Shown here one piece after another: positions 37,401 to 45,854 of a stretch of 64,000 nucleotides of DNA (position 1 is its first letter; each line of letters opens with the position of its first letter). This DNA comes from Desulfuromonadaceae bacterium. Its GTDB lineage: Bacteria; Desulfobacterota; Desulfuromonadia; Geobacterales; Pseudopelobacteraceae. Where the stretch lies: positions 186,001 through 250,000 of the forward strand of contig JAQTZV010000003.1 in assembly GCA_028687585.1 (NCBI GenBank). Reading direction: 5' to 3'. The notes below the pieces were generated by a model. The model was not told the origin of the DNA. It worked only from the letters and a program-made list of their open reading frames with translations, and ran no database searches. Position numbers and translations under genes: made by a program.

Positions 37401-38907
37401 CGGCATGATGCCGCTCTTCCTGGGCCTCGGCGCCGGCGCTGAGGGACGTGCGCCAATGGCCCGCGCAGTGGTTGGGGGACTGATCACATCGACCTTCCTG
37501 ACCCTGCTGGTGGTGCCGGTTATGTACACAGTCATGGATGACTTCGGCAGTTGGCTGAAACGGAAGTGGAGGGGAAAAACTGTTGCTGCCGTAACTGTCT
37601 TGCTCTTTGCTTTCTCCGTGTCTCCGTGCCTCAGTGGTGGGTGTTCAGATGCCCAGGCCGCAGAGATCCGTACCGTGACCCTGGAGCAGGCGATCTCTAT
37701 CGCCATGGAAAAGAACCGTGATATCGAAAAAGCCCGTGAGTATGCCCGCTACGTGGATGGAAAGTATGTCGAGGAGCGCGCTGCCGCCCTGCCGCAGCTC
37801 TCTCTGAACGGCTACGCCGGCATGACAAAGGATAACAGCCAGGGGGCGCTGTACGGGGCAGGTACCGCTCCTCTGCAGTACGGTCGTAACGCTGACGTTT
37901 CCTTAAGTCAGCCGCTCTATACCTGGGGCAAGATCGGCGCGGCAATCCGGGCGGCAGAAGCGGGGCTGAAAACTGCTGAAGACCAGCTGCGCCTGTTCCA
38001 ACAGGCAGCTGTCCGGGACGTTACGACCGTCTTCTGCGATGTCCTGCTGGCGAAGGAGCTGCATACCGCAGCCCGCGAGAACCTGGAACAGAAAAAGCGC
38101 CTTCTTGATGAGGCGCGACGTAAGTATGCTGCCGGAACTGCGACAGATTATGATGTATTGGCGGCAGAGGTAGCCGTTGAAAACGCGTTTCCGACCACCA
38201 TCAAGAGTGAAAACACGATCACCGCCGCCCGGCATCAGCTCAGCTTTCTGCTGGCAATGGACGGCCAGGAAGTGGATGCCGACGGCACTCTTGCTGCGCA
38301 GTTCACTGATCCGCCCGACTACCAGCAGGCCCTGAAGAGCGCGCAGTCGAAACGCCCCGAACTGGCCGATCTGCGGCACCGCATCGGCATCTATCGTGAA
38401 CTGGTGACGATCGCCGAAGCAGAGAACAAGCCGCGACTCGACTTTAAAGGGAGCGCCGGCTGGCACTGGATGGACATCAAGGAGTCCCCAGCCTTGAACG
38501 GATCGTCAAACGGATCTGCATGGAATGCGGGGCTGTATCTTTCGTTCCCTTTCTTCGACGGGTTTCGGGGAAGCGGCAAGACGGCCCAGGCCAAGAGCGA
38601 CCTGCGCAGCCGGCAGATAGATGAAGCCAGGTTGCTCGAATCCATCGCCCTTGAGATCTGGACCAGCAGAGACGCGGTCAAAGAGGCCGCAGATATCGTC
38701 CAGGCGTTAAGCGGAACGGTAAGGCAGGCGGAACGGCTGGTACAGATGGCCGAGAAGGGGTACGAATTCGGGGTCAAGATCCGTCTGGAGCTGGATGATG
38801 CCCAGTTGAATCTGGTACAGGCCAGAAGCAATCTGGCCCGGGCACAGCGCGACTACCGGGTGGCCCAGGTCAATCTCCTCTGGGCTATGGGTGTTGCGGG
38901 GGAATGA
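34489..38907 (+). CDS. RND multidrug pump fused in frame to a TolC-type outer-membrane efflux protein
   Basis: This is a 1472-residue fusion. Residues 1 to about 1030 are a complete HAE1-type RND pump: 12 membrane helices, two periplasmic loops, and the proton-relay pair D400-D401 in GMLIDDAIVV. Residues 1059-1472 are a TolC-family outer-membrane channel (AAEIRTVTLEQAISIAMEKNRDI... to the end) with its long alpha-helical segments. Between them, about 1032-1057 read as a hydrophobic stretch ending AQAA, like a signal peptide. Normally these are two genes. No in-frame ATG lies near the junction (next at codon 1073), and the in-frame TTG and GTG codons lack a binding site. If made as one chain, the signal-like stretch would act as a 13th membrane segment and signal peptidase could release the channel. 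Repeat DNA covers the junction. Confidence 0.85.
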   Translation: MILSNTSIKRPIFATVMILALVVLGIFSYRRLSVEMFPNVEFPVISVVTTFPGASPETVERELSKRIEDAVNQVAGVKHVFSTSRESVSTVVVQFRLEEKVNDCAQEVRAKISSIRGTLPTGIEEPIIQKLDFNAAPIAALAVQSSTLTPRELTALVEKKIKKRFESVAGVGKVDMVGGQKREINVDLDPVRLDSLGIGVNDIVTGIKSENTNTPLGRITKGQAEYPLRIEGKPERAGQYRQMVVFQKGGRPITLGEVAQVSDGIEEKRKLALVNGQPAIGLDIYKQSGGNQVELVDTVKKVMAKVQQEIPSGVTISLVRDGSIMTRESLADVKETLIIGGILTVLIVFCFINSWRSTVITGVTLPISVISSFIIMNAMGMTLNVMTLMALSLAIGMLIDDAIVVRENIVRHLEMGKDHMEAARFGTSEIGLAVFATSMSIIAVFIPVAFMKGIVGRFFYQFGISVAFAVLVSLFVSFTLDPMLSSRWHDPSIHLQGKRKGIARWLEIFNSWFDRTADRYRGAIAWALDHRKTVMALAVASFVVGIMIFSTLESSFMAPEDKGEFQVAFKTAPDASMTETEGRMKDVISAVTAASEVDHTYATIGAGDSGTVRDGLLYVKLKERNQRKKNQFTLQREARERLQKVAGITFSIEEVGQIGGSQKPLNVNLKGDDLTVLKQLGARLKEELYKVPGIVDLSMTLENDIPEYRMRVDRDKALSVGVTTSDIVGVVSRMVGGEAISTYEDEDGDAVDVRVRLPAGLRQNPTQVQDLKISVPDGSGGNKLIPLSSLTSTVVAASPTEINRRDLARQITISANLDRLPVGTAAKYVEEAAKKINMPPGYSINLSGEAEDMAESFGYMGESLLLAVLFVYLILAAQFESFFEPMAIMLSLPLSIVGMAGMLKLTGDTINIMSLIGLIMLMGLVTKNAILLVDYAKVLQKRDNMGRRDAVIQAGRTRLRPIIMTTLAMIFGMMPLFLGLGAGAEGRAPMARAVVGGLITSTFLTLLVVPVMYTVMDDFGSWLKRKWRGKTVAAVTVLLFAFSVSPCLSGGCSDAQAAEIRTVTLEQAISIAMEKNRDIEKAREYARYVDGKYVEERAAALPQLSLNGYAGMTKDNSQGALYGAGTAPLQYGRNADVSLSQPLYTWGKIGAAIRAAEAGLKTAEDQLRLFQQAAVRDVTTVFCDVLLAKELHTAARENLEQKKRLLDEARRKYAAGTATDYDVLAAEVAVENAFPTTIKSENTITAARHQLSFLLAMDGQEVDADGTLAAQFTDPPDYQQALKSAQSKRPELADLRHRIGIYRELVTIAEAENKPRLDFKGSAGWHWMDIKESPALNGSSNGSAWNAGLYLSFPFFDGFRGSGKTAQAKSDLRSRQIDEARLLESIALEIWTSRDAVKEAADIVQALSGTVRQAERLVQMAEKGYEFGVKIRLELDDAQLNLVQARSNLARAQRDYRVAQVNLLWAMGVAGE
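37601..37640. repeat. Intergenic-type repeat at the RND-TolC junction
   Basis: The sequence TCTCCGTG occurs twice in tandem (37613-37628) within a TTTGCTTTCTCCGTG..CCTCAGTGGTG stretch. This looks like a well-known type of dispersed noncoding repeat (reverse reading CCACTGAGGCACGGAGACACGGAG). Here it is in frame and encodes part of the hydrophobic linker. Confidence 0.55.
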
Positions 38908-38950
38908 TTCTGATCCGAAGGTGGGTTATGTAAAGCCGCCGTGCAAAATA

Positions 38951-39715
38951 TCAATCTTTTTCAGGGATTGCAATTGCACCTTTACCAAGTTTTCCAGCCA
39001 GTTCTTTTGCTGCATCAGGGTCAAGGTGCTTGCCGACTCGAACACGATACCACGTACCCTTATATCCTAAAAAAGATTCTACAATAGTGACATTATACCC
39101 TTTTGCTGCCAATTTACTGCGTAGTGTCTCTGCTTCTGACCTGAGGCTGAATGAAGCAACCTGAACGGTGAGATTGCCGGTTTCCTGCCTGGTTGTATTC
39201 GCCGGTTTTACCGGTGCGCTCTTGACCGGTTGATCTTGTGCGGCTTCATCCGGTTGGGGCGGAGCCGGTTTGGTCACGTTAGCGGGCATGGCGGCCTGAA
39301 GGGCCTGTCTTGCGGGTTTCTCGTCCCTGGGGTTGATTCCGCTACCCAGCGTATTACTTTTTTGGCCACTGGGGAGTGTTTTGTAAAAGCTTAGTGGCGG
39401 ATCATTCGCCGGGGGTGGCACTGCAGCAGGTGGTTGGGTGACACTGTTCCCCATCTGAGGTTGTGACGCTGGTGGCTGTGCTTTAACCGGTTGCGGACTG
39501 TTTTCGAGGCTTTGCTGCTCCATTGCCGCCTGAAACCCTTTTTTCGCAGATTTCTGGGAAAGCATCCAGCCGCTGCCAAAACCGATGCCGAGACAGACGA
39601 GTCCGGTAATTAAGACAACAGCCAGCACTCCTCCGGAAAATTCTTTGCGAGGACGGTTCTGGCTCCCCTGGGGAACGCTGCATGATTTTTTTGGATCACT
39701 GTAATCAATGCGCAT
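38951..39715 (-). CDS. SPOR-domain membrane protein
   Basis: This 254-residue protein has a short cytoplasmic N-terminus, a membrane helix at about 33-50 (GGVLAVVLITGLVCLGIGFG), a Pro/Ala/Gln-rich periplasmic linker, and a C-terminal SPOR domain (about 180-254: LTVQVASFSLRSEAETLRSKL). SPOR domains bind denuded peptidoglycan at division sites. The ATG at 39715 follows GGAGG with 6 bp spacing. It follows argS, as in many relatives. Confidence 0.88.
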   Translation of the reverse strand: MRIDYSDPKKSCSVPQGSQNRPRKEFSGGVLAVVLITGLVCLGIGFGSGWMLSQKSAKKGFQAAMEQQSLENSPQPVKAQPPASQPQMGNSVTQPPAAVPPPANDPPLSFYKTLPSGQKSNTLGSGINPRDEKPARQALQAAMPANVTKPAPPQPDEAAQDQPVKSAPVKPANTTRQETGNLTVQVASFSLRSEAETLRSKLAAKGYNVTIVESFLGYKGTWYRVRVGKHLDPDAAKELAGKLGKGAIAIPEKD

Positions 39716-39725
39716 GGTGCCTCCG

Positions 39726-41417
39726 CTACATCCGTTCCGGTGCTGATATGCCCAGAATAGAGAGGGCACTTTTCAGGGTTTGAGCGGTCCGCTTCAGCAG
39801 GTACAAACGGGCTTCTGTTAGTTTCAGCTCTTCGCTGATGACGCGGTTTTTGTTGTAGAAGCTGTGGAAACAGCTGGCCAGTTCGCTTAAGTAGTAGGTC
39901 AGGCGGTGCGGTTCAAAATGAACGGCACAATCATCAACCGTGTCGGGTAGCGCTGCCAGCAGCTTGATCATCTGGAGATCCTCCGGGGTGGAGAGACAGG
40001 TCAAGTCGTCAGGCGCCGGTTGTTCCGGTGCCATGAAGCCTTTCTCGGCTGCGTTGTCAAAAATACTGCAGATCCGGGCGTGGGCGTACTGGACATAATA
40101 GACCGGATTTTCGTTTGTCTGCTGTTTTGCCAGGTCAATGTCGAATACCAGTTGGGCATCAGGCTTGCGCATCAGAAAAAAGAATCGGGTGGCATCCCGG
40201 CCGACTTCATCGATCAGGTCCCGCAGCGTTACGTAACTGCCGGCCCGTTTGGAAATCTTTACCTCCTCACCACCGCGCATGACGGTCACCATCTGGTGCA
40301 GTACATACTCGGGCCATTCCTGCGGAATGCCGATATCAAGGGCTTGAAGTCCGGCGCGAACACGGGTAACGGTGCTGTGGTGATCTGACCCCTGCTCGTT
40401 GATAACCCGGGTGAAGCCGCGTTCCCACTTGGCCTGGTGATAGGCAACGTCCGGTACAAAATAGGTGTAGCTGCCGTCAGCTTTGCGCATGACGCGATCT
40501 TTGTCGTCGCCGAAATCGGTGGAGCGGAGCCAGAGGGCATTATCCTGCTCATAGGCGTGGCCGTTGGCAATCAGCTTCTGAACAACCGCATCAACTCTCC
40601 CTTCGCTGTAGAGAGCAGATTCCAGAGTATAGACATCAAATCTGACATCAAAAGCTTCAAGGTCAAGGTCCTGCTCGCGGCGCAGCCAGGCAACGGCAAA
40701 GTGGCGGATGTCATCAATATTCTCAGGGTCTCCGCATGCGGTTGTATGCTGGTCGGTTGCCTCTACGGTCTCCCTGTTCAAGTATGCTCTGGCCACATCC
40801 CTGATGTATTCTCCCTGGTAGCCGCCTTCCGGCCACCGTGGGTCATCAGGCTCGATACCGAGGCAGCGCAGCTGCACAGAAAGGGCAAGATTGCTGATCT
40901 GGACACCGGCATCGTTGTAATAAAATTCGCGGGTCACATCCCAGCCGGCGGCATCAAGCACCCGGCAGAGCGTGTCGCCGATAGCGGCGCCACGGCCATG
41001 GCCAATGTGCAGCGGACCGGTCGGATTGGCGCTGACAAACTCTACCTGCACCTTCTTCATGGCGCCACTGGTTGTCCGTCCATACCGGTCTCCCTGTTTC
41101 TCAATCTCAAGAAGAGTGCCCTGCCATGCCGCTTGAGAAACAAACAGGTTAATGAATCCGGGGCCGGCGATTTCGCTCTTGGCAAACAGCCCGTCACCGC
41201 TGCCAAGATATTTGATGATGATCTCAGCCACCTGGCGTGGCGCTTTGCGCTCACCTTTGGCGAGTTGCATGGCGATGTTACAGGAAAAATCTCCATGTTC
41301 CGGGTTGGCAGGGTGGCCGATGGTAATCGGTGGCAGAGGGGATGTCGTCAGTTCTTGTGCAGCATGGGCTTTAAGCAGCGCAGATTCCAGCAGGGGGGCA
41401 ATTCGGTTTCGCATCAT
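39726..41417 (-). CDS. argS: Arginyl-tRNA synthetase
   Basis: This 563-residue class I synthetase charges tRNA-Arg. It has the Add-1 N-terminal domain, the HIGH signature HIGHGRG within [18 protein letters not shown] (about 125-142), the KISKRAG variant of KMSKS (about 350) and the anticodon-binding all-helical C-terminal domain. Full length. Its start overlaps the stop of the small Cys-rich protein gene (ATGA). Confidence 0.96.
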   Translation of the reverse strand: MMRNRIAPLLESALLKAHAAQELTTSPLPPITIGHPANPEHGDFSCNIAMQLAKGERKAPRQVAEIIIKYLGSGDGLFAKSEIAGPGFINLFVSQAAWQGTLLEIEKQGDRYGRTTSGAMKKVQVEFVSANPTGPLHIGHGRGAAIGDTLCRVLDAAGWDVTREFYYNDAGVQISNLALSVQLRCLGIEPDDPRWPEGGYQGEYIRDVARAYLNRETVEATDQHTTACGDPENIDDIRHFAVAWLRREQDLDLEAFDVRFDVYTLESALYSEGRVDAVVQKLIANGHAYEQDNALWLRSTDFGDDKDRVMRKADGSYTYFVPDVAYHQAKWERGFTRVINEQGSDHHSTVTRVRAGLQALDIGIPQEWPEYVLHQMVTVMRGGEEVKISKRAGSYVTLRDLIDEVGRDATRFFFLMRKPDAQLVFDIDLAKQQTNENPVYYVQYAHARICSIFDNAAEKGFMAPEQPAPDDLTCLSTPEDLQMIKLLAALPDTVDDCAVHFEPHRLTYYLSELASCFHSFYNKNRVISEELKLTEARLYLLKRTAQTLKSALSILGISAPERM

Positions 41418-41581
41418 TGTTTTGGTTGTTCTTTCTGGTCGGTGATTTTGTTTTCTTCTGTTACATCTTTAATGCTGACATCCCGGGAAAAATCAGGACA
41501 TCTGGACCCGTTGTCCTGGATACTGAATCGTTTTGAGCAGTTTTCGCGCCAGGCACAGACGGCGCAGCTTTGTCGTGACAT
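41414..41581 (-). CDS. Small four-cysteine protein upstream of argS
   Basis: This 55-residue frame begins [20 protein letters not shown] and continues with [10 protein letters not shown]. Cys at 6, 9, 15 and 28 form a CX2C-X5-C-X12-C pattern that could bind zinc or an Fe-S cluster. AGGA lies 8 bp before the ATG, and the stop overlaps the argS ATG, so it is very probably translated and coupled to argS. I recognise no named family. No membrane segment or signal peptide is visible. Confidence 0.75.
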   Translation of the reverse strand: MSRQSCAVCAWRENCSKRFSIQDNGSRCPDFSRDVSIKDVTEENKITDQKEQPKQ

Positions 41582-41602
41582 GGTATACGTCCTGAAAATG
41601 AT

Positions 41603-41905
41603 TTACGGCAGTTTCTTTTCCTGCGGGAACTGGTAGATAACCTCATTGCTGCGCACAAGACCAAAATCTTTACGGGCGATGCTTTCGATGTAGCGACGGT
41701 CTGATTTAAGCGCCACAATTTCGAGCTTCATTTTTTCATTGTCAGTTCTGCTTTCGGACAGGCGCGCTTCAATTTTGTCTTTGTCCTGTTTAAGTTCAAA
41801 AATTCGCAGCAAGCCCTTATCTCCAAAAACGGTGAAGAACAGGACGAATGCCAGGCACCCGGCCGGAATGAAATACATTTTTTTTTGAAGGGGCAGATTA
41901 AACAT
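41603..41905 (-). CDS. ftsB: Septum formation initiator FtsB/DivIC-like
   Basis: This 100-residue protein has a short N-terminus, a membrane helix at about 10-27 (MYFIPAGCLAFVLFFTVF), then a coiled coil (about 35-72) and the conserved tail YIESIARKDFGLVRSNEVIYQFP. It should bind FtsL and FtsQ at the divisome. It directly follows the sugar epimerase gene. Confidence 0.87.
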   Translation of the reverse strand: MFNLPLQKKMYFIPAGCLAFVLFFTVFGDKGLLRIFELKQDKDKIEARLSESRTDNEKMKLEIVALKSDRRYIESIARKDFGLVRSNEVIYQFPQEKKLP

Positions 41906-42841
41906 TTACCCTTTCCTGATCCTTTCGGCAAAATATGCCGCCGTAGTTTCAAGCCCGTCATCCAGGGCAACCGCAGGTTCCCAGGCCAGCTTTTTCCGAG
42001 CCAGGGAAATATCGGGCTGACGCTGTTTCGGATCGTCCTGTGGCAGCGTCTGAAAAATAATCTTCGATGCCGAGCCTGTTATTGTAATGATTTTTTCAGC
42101 AAACTCAAGGATTGTATTTTCCACCGGGTTACCAAGATTAACCGGACCAATAAATCCGTCGCATTCCATCATGCGGATCATCCCCTCAACCAGGTCCGAG
42201 ACATAGCAGAATGAACGGGTTTGAGAGCCGTCGCCATAGACGGTAATGTCTTCGTTACGGAGTGCCTGCAGGATGAAGTTTGATACAACCCGACCATCGT
42301 TTTCGGCCATGCGCGGGCCATAGGTATTAAAGATGCGGATGATGCGGATGTCGACATTATTCTGACGGTAGTAGTCCATCATCAGCGTTTCGGCAACCCG
42401 CTTCCCCTCATCATAGCAGCTGCGAATGCCGATCGGATTGACGTTGCCCCAGTAATCTTCAGTCTGCGGATGTACATTGGGGTCGCCGTAGACTTCAGAT
42501 GTGGAGGCCTGCAGGATGCGGGCCTTGACCCTTTTTGCCATCCCCAGCATGTTGATGGTGCCCATGACGCTGGTTTTTGTGGTTTTTACCGGGTTGTACT
42601 GGTAGTGAATCGGGGAGGCCGGGCAGGCCAGATTGTAGATGCGATCAACTTCAAGCAGGATCGGCTCGGTTATATCGTGTCTGACAAGCTCAAAACGATG
42701 ACTGTCCATCAAATGTATGATGTTGTTTTTGCTGCCGGTGAAGAAATTATCAAGGCAGATGACGTCATGCCCTTCGTTCAGAAGCCGCTCGCAGAGGTGA
42801 GAGCCGACAAAGCCGGCGCCGCCGGTTACCAGTATTCGCAT
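41906..42841 (-). CDS. UDP-glucuronate decarboxylase (UDP-xylose synthase) of the extended SDR family
   Basis: This 311-residue protein has the NAD loop [11 protein letters not shown] (about 6-16), the STSEVYGDP segment near 115 and the catalytic YDEGK (about 145-149). The NGDGR..NF..A region and [19 protein letters not shown] are typical of UXS enzymes. It converts UDP-glucuronate to UDP-xylose with NAD. It sits after UDP-glucose dehydrogenase with 1 bp between, so UDP-glucose to UDP-xylose is encoded here as a pair. Confidence 0.92.
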   Translation of the reverse strand: MRILVTGGAGFVGSHLCERLLNEGHDVICLDNFFTGSKNNIIHLMDSHRFELVRHDITEPILLEVDRIYNLACPASPIHYQYNPVKTTKTSVMGTINMLGMAKRVKARILQASTSEVYGDPNVHPQTEDYWGNVNPIGIRSCYDEGKRVAETLMMDYYRQNNVDIRIIRIFNTYGPRMAENDGRVVSNFILQALRNEDITVYGDGSQTRSFCYVSDLVEGMIRMMECDGFIGPVNLGNPVENTILEFAEKIITITGSASKIIFQTLPQDDPKQRQPDISLARKKLAWEPAVALDDGLETTAAYFAERIRKG

Positions 42842-42842
42842 A

Positions 42843-44189
42843 TTATTTTACTCCGCCGCTGCAGCGTCCGAGCGGGACATACGTAAAGCCGCCGGCAGCC
42901 ATCCGGTCAGGTTTGTACAGGTTACGACCATCCACGACAATTGGTGATCTGAGGGCGGTCTTGATACGGTCAAAGTCCGGATTGCGATATTCGCTCCAGT
43001 CAGTGATGACCGTCAGGGCATCGGCACCGTCCAGAATGGCATACTGGTTGCTGCTGTATTCGATCCGGTCGCCGAAATGATGGCGTGCTTCTTTAAGCGC
43101 TTCCGGGTCATGGGCACGCACCGTGGCGCCGGCTGCAAGCAGGCGCTCAATGATGGTAATGGCCGGGGCTTCGCGCATATCGTCGGTGCGGGGTTTAAAA
43201 GAGAGCCCCCAGCAGGCGACGGTGCGCCCAATCAGCGGCCGCTCTTCGTCGGGGGAACCGAGCAGTTTGATCAGTTTATCCGCCAGCACTTCTTTCTGGA
43301 GTTCGTTGACCTCCTCAACCGCCTTCAGCAGCAGGAAGTCATAGTTTGACTCTTCAGCGGTTCTGATAAGCGCTTTAACGTCTTTAGGGAAACAGGAACC
43401 GCCGTAACCGGGGCCGGGGAAAAGAAAATCGTAACCGATGCGGGTGTCGGAGCCGATGCCCTCGCGTACCGCCATAACGTCCGCTCCCATCTGTTCACAG
43501 AGTCCCGCGATCTGGTTCATGAAGGAGATGCGTGTGGCGAGCATGGCATTGGCGGCGTATTTGGTCATCTCGGCGCTGCGGATATCCATGACAATCATGC
43601 GGTTCTGTTTGCGCATAAAGGGGTCGTACAGCTCTTTCATTATTTCGGCGGTACGGACGTTGTCACAGCCGATGACGACCCGGTCCGGCTTCATGAAGTC
43701 ATCAATGGCAGCCCCTTCCTTGAGGAACTCGGGGTTGGAAACGACGTCAAATTCCAGCTCAACGCCACGGGTCGACAATTCTTCCAACACTGCCGCGCGA
43801 ACCTTGTCGGCGGTACCGACCGGAACGGTTGATTTGTCGACAATTATCTTGAAGCCGTTCATGGCACGGCCGATATCGCGTGCGACACCAAGGACATATT
43901 TAAGGTCGGCTGAACCATCTTCACCCGGAGGGGTGCCAACGGCGATGAAGCAAACCAGGGAGGCCTTGACCGCATCCTCCATGTCGACGGTGAACGAGAG
44001 GCGCCCCTCGGACTGGTTGCGCACAATCATCTCTTTGAGGCCCGGCTCATAGATCGGGATGATGCCCTGTTTAAGGTTGTCGATCCGTGCGTGGTCGATA
44101 TCGACGGCGATAACGCTGTTGCCGCTTTCGGCAAAACAGGCTGCAGCTACCAGGCCGACATAGCCGGCGCCAAAAATACAAATTTTCAT
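42843..44189 (-). CDS. ugd: UDP-glucose 6-dehydrogenase
   Basis: This 448-residue NAD enzyme makes UDP-glucuronate. The N-terminal loop GAGYVGL, the STVPVGT block (about 117-123) and the catalytic Cys in GGSCFPKD (about residue 265) are present, with the C-terminal UDP-binding domain complete. It is co-transcribed with the decarboxylase that uses its product. Confidence 0.95.
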   Translation of the reverse strand: MKICIFGAGYVGLVAAACFAESGNSVIAVDIDHARIDNLKQGIIPIYEPGLKEMIVRNQSEGRLSFTVDMEDAVKASLVCFIAVGTPPGEDGSADLKYVLGVARDIGRAMNGFKIIVDKSTVPVGTADKVRAAVLEELSTRGVELEFDVVSNPEFLKEGAAIDDFMKPDRVVIGCDNVRTAEIMKELYDPFMRKQNRMIVMDIRSAEMTKYAANAMLATRISFMNQIAGLCEQMGADVMAVREGIGSDTRIGYDFLFPGPGYGGSCFPKDVKALIRTAEESNYDFLLLKAVEEVNELQKEVLADKLIKLLGSPDEERPLIGRTVACWGLSFKPRTDDMREAPAITIIERLLAAGATVRAHDPEALKEARHHFGDRIEYSSNQYAILDGADALTVITDWSEYRNPDFDRIKTALRSPIVVDGRNLYKPDRMAAGGFTYVPLGRCSGGVK

Positions 44190-44254
44190 GATCCCTCTCC
44201 AGAATTGAAAATATCTGACACTCTATAACACACTATCCATCTGAAATTCCAGGT

Positions 44255-45100
44255 TTAAGCACCATCCGTACGGATTTTTAATCTCAGCGCCTCACTGTAT
44301 GCTTCGCTTCGAGAGACTCCTGAAATTACGGCTGCTTGTTTTGCTGCATCTTTAACGGAGAGCGTGCCGTCAGACATCAACCGCTCAAGCACAATTTCAA
44401 GCGGTTCACTCACATGGAGAACCGCCGCACCCGGTGCAATTAAAAGCACCACTTCTCCGCGCACCGTTCCCTGAGAAACAGCGGCGATAACCTCCGATAC
44501 CGTGCCGCGAATACACTCTTCAAATATCTTGGTAAGCTCCCGCGCGACTATCACCTGCCGTTCTCCCAGCATCTCGCGAATATCGCTGAGAGTATCGACC
44601 AATCTATGGGGGGCCTCATACAGTATCAGCGTTCCCGGCAGTGTACTCATCCCTGACAGGAAGGTGCGGCGCTTTCCCTGACGGGATGGCGGAAACCCGG
44701 CGAATGTGAAGGCATCGGTCGGCAGTCCGGATGCGGAAAGGGCCGTGATGGCAGCACATGCCCCCGGAAGCGGGACTACTGCAATTCCTGCGGCGACGGC
44801 ATCGCGAACCAGTTGATATCCCGGGTCGGAGATGCACGGGGTGCCTGCGTCAGATATGAGCGCCACCGATTTTCCCTGGCGCAGCGCATGTAAAATACGC
44901 TCCCCCTTGAGCTGCTGATTATGGTCAAAATAGGAGGTCAGCGGCTTGGATATACCAAAGTGATTGAGAAGCTTGAGTGAGTGCCGCGTATCTTCGGCGG
45001 CGATCAGGTCAACTTCTCCCAGAATGCGTACGGCCCGATAGGTAATATCTTCCAGGTTGCCGATCGGTGTGGCGATTATGTACAGGGTAGCGGCCGTCAT
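44255..45100 (-). CDS. rsmI: 16S rRNA (cytidine1402-2'-O)-methyltransferase RsmI
   Basis: This 281-residue tetrapyrrole-methylase-fold enzyme has LYIIATPIGNLEDITYRA at the start, AAEDTRHSLKLL near 35, and SDAGTPCISDPGYQLV near 85, all RsmI signatures. It 2'-O-methylates C1402 in the ribosomal decoding centre. Its start overlaps the stop of the exporter gene (TGATG). Confidence 0.95.
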   Translation of the reverse strand: MTAATLYIIATPIGNLEDITYRAVRILGEVDLIAAEDTRHSLKLLNHFGISKPLTSYFDHNQQLKGERILHALRQGKSVALISDAGTPCISDPGYQLVRDAVAAGIAVVPLPGACAAITALSASGLPTDAFTFAGFPPSRQGKRRTFLSGMSTLPGTLILYEAPHRLVDTLSDIREMLGERQVIVARELTKIFEECIRGTVSEVIAAVSQGTVRGEVVLLIAPGAAVLHVSEPLEIVLERLMSDGTLSVKDAAKQAAVISGVSRSEAYSEALRLKIRTDGA

Positions 45101-45726
45101 CAGCGTTGTGCCAGCGCCAGTTTAATTGCAAGAGCGGCAAATATACCACCGGCCGCACGATTAAGCAGCTTCCGGGCAAATGCCGACCGGCGGAAAGATT
45201 CGCCAAAAGCACCGGCCAGAAGGCTGATGGCTCCGAAGATGATCAGCGTAGCGATTATGAAAACAGCACCCAGCAGCAGGAACTGTGCGGACAGTTGTCC
45301 TTTGGCCGGTTCGACAAACTGTGGCAGAAAGGCGAGAAAAAAGATCGACACCTTGGGGTTGGTGATATTCATGATGATGCCGCGCCGATAGAGAGCGCCG
45401 GAGTTGAGCTGATCAACTGCTGCTGCCGCACCGGTTACGGTCACGGCACGGAAGGCCTGCCACGCCAGATAAAGCAGGTATCCTGCACCGGTAAACTTCA
45501 GGACGGTAAAGGCGAGTGCCGAAGCTTTGAATAGCGCAGCCAGCCCGAATGTCACCGCAGCGGTGTGAAACAGCAGCCCGGTGCAGAGCCCGAGTGTAAC
45601 GAGCAGGCCGGCTTTACGTCCCTGCTGTGCCGCCTGAGTCATGACAAACAGATTGTCCGGTCCGGGAGAGAGCGCCAGCAGAATCGAGGTGGTAAAAAAC
45701 ATGAGCACTATCTTCGGGTCAAGCAT
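45100..45726 (-). CDS. LysE/RhtB-family amino acid exporter
   Basis: This 208-residue membrane protein has about six hydrophobic segments and the family motif SPGPDNLFVMTQAAQQGRKAG (about 21-41). It probably exports an amino acid or homoserine derivative; the substrate is unknown. The ATG at 45726 follows AGGGGAT; the longer frame to 45795 adds a non-family leader that overlaps the divergent gene's upstream DNA. Confidence 0.87.
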   Translation of the reverse strand: MLDPKIVLMFFTTSILLALSPGPDNLFVMTQAAQQGRKAGLLVTLGLCTGLLFHTAAVTFGLAALFKASALAFTVLKFTGAGYLLYLAWQAFRAVTVTGAAAAVDQLNSGALYRRGIIMNITNPKVSIFFLAFLPQFVEPAKGQLSAQFLLLGAVFIIATLIIFGAISLLAGAFGESFRRSAFARKLLNRAAGGIFAALAIKLALAQR

Positions 45727-45854
45727 GTAATAATATCCCCTGCCGTTTGTGAAAGTAATTTTTGCCATAATGGTGTACAAGGAAATGGCTGTCAAGCGTG
45801 ACGGCTGAAATTAATTCAAATCTTGCGGATAGTTGCACAAGTAAAGGACAGCAG

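Noticed and set aside
40437..41636. 399-codon open frame on the plus strand
   Set aside because: It lies opposite argS and the small four-cysteine gene, has no recognisable protein family, and is a shadow of the codon bias of the real minus-strand genes.
41461..41718. 85-codon minus-strand frame
   Set aside because: It is in a different frame over the ftsB end and the four-cysteine gene; the latter has the better start, overlap and cysteine pattern.
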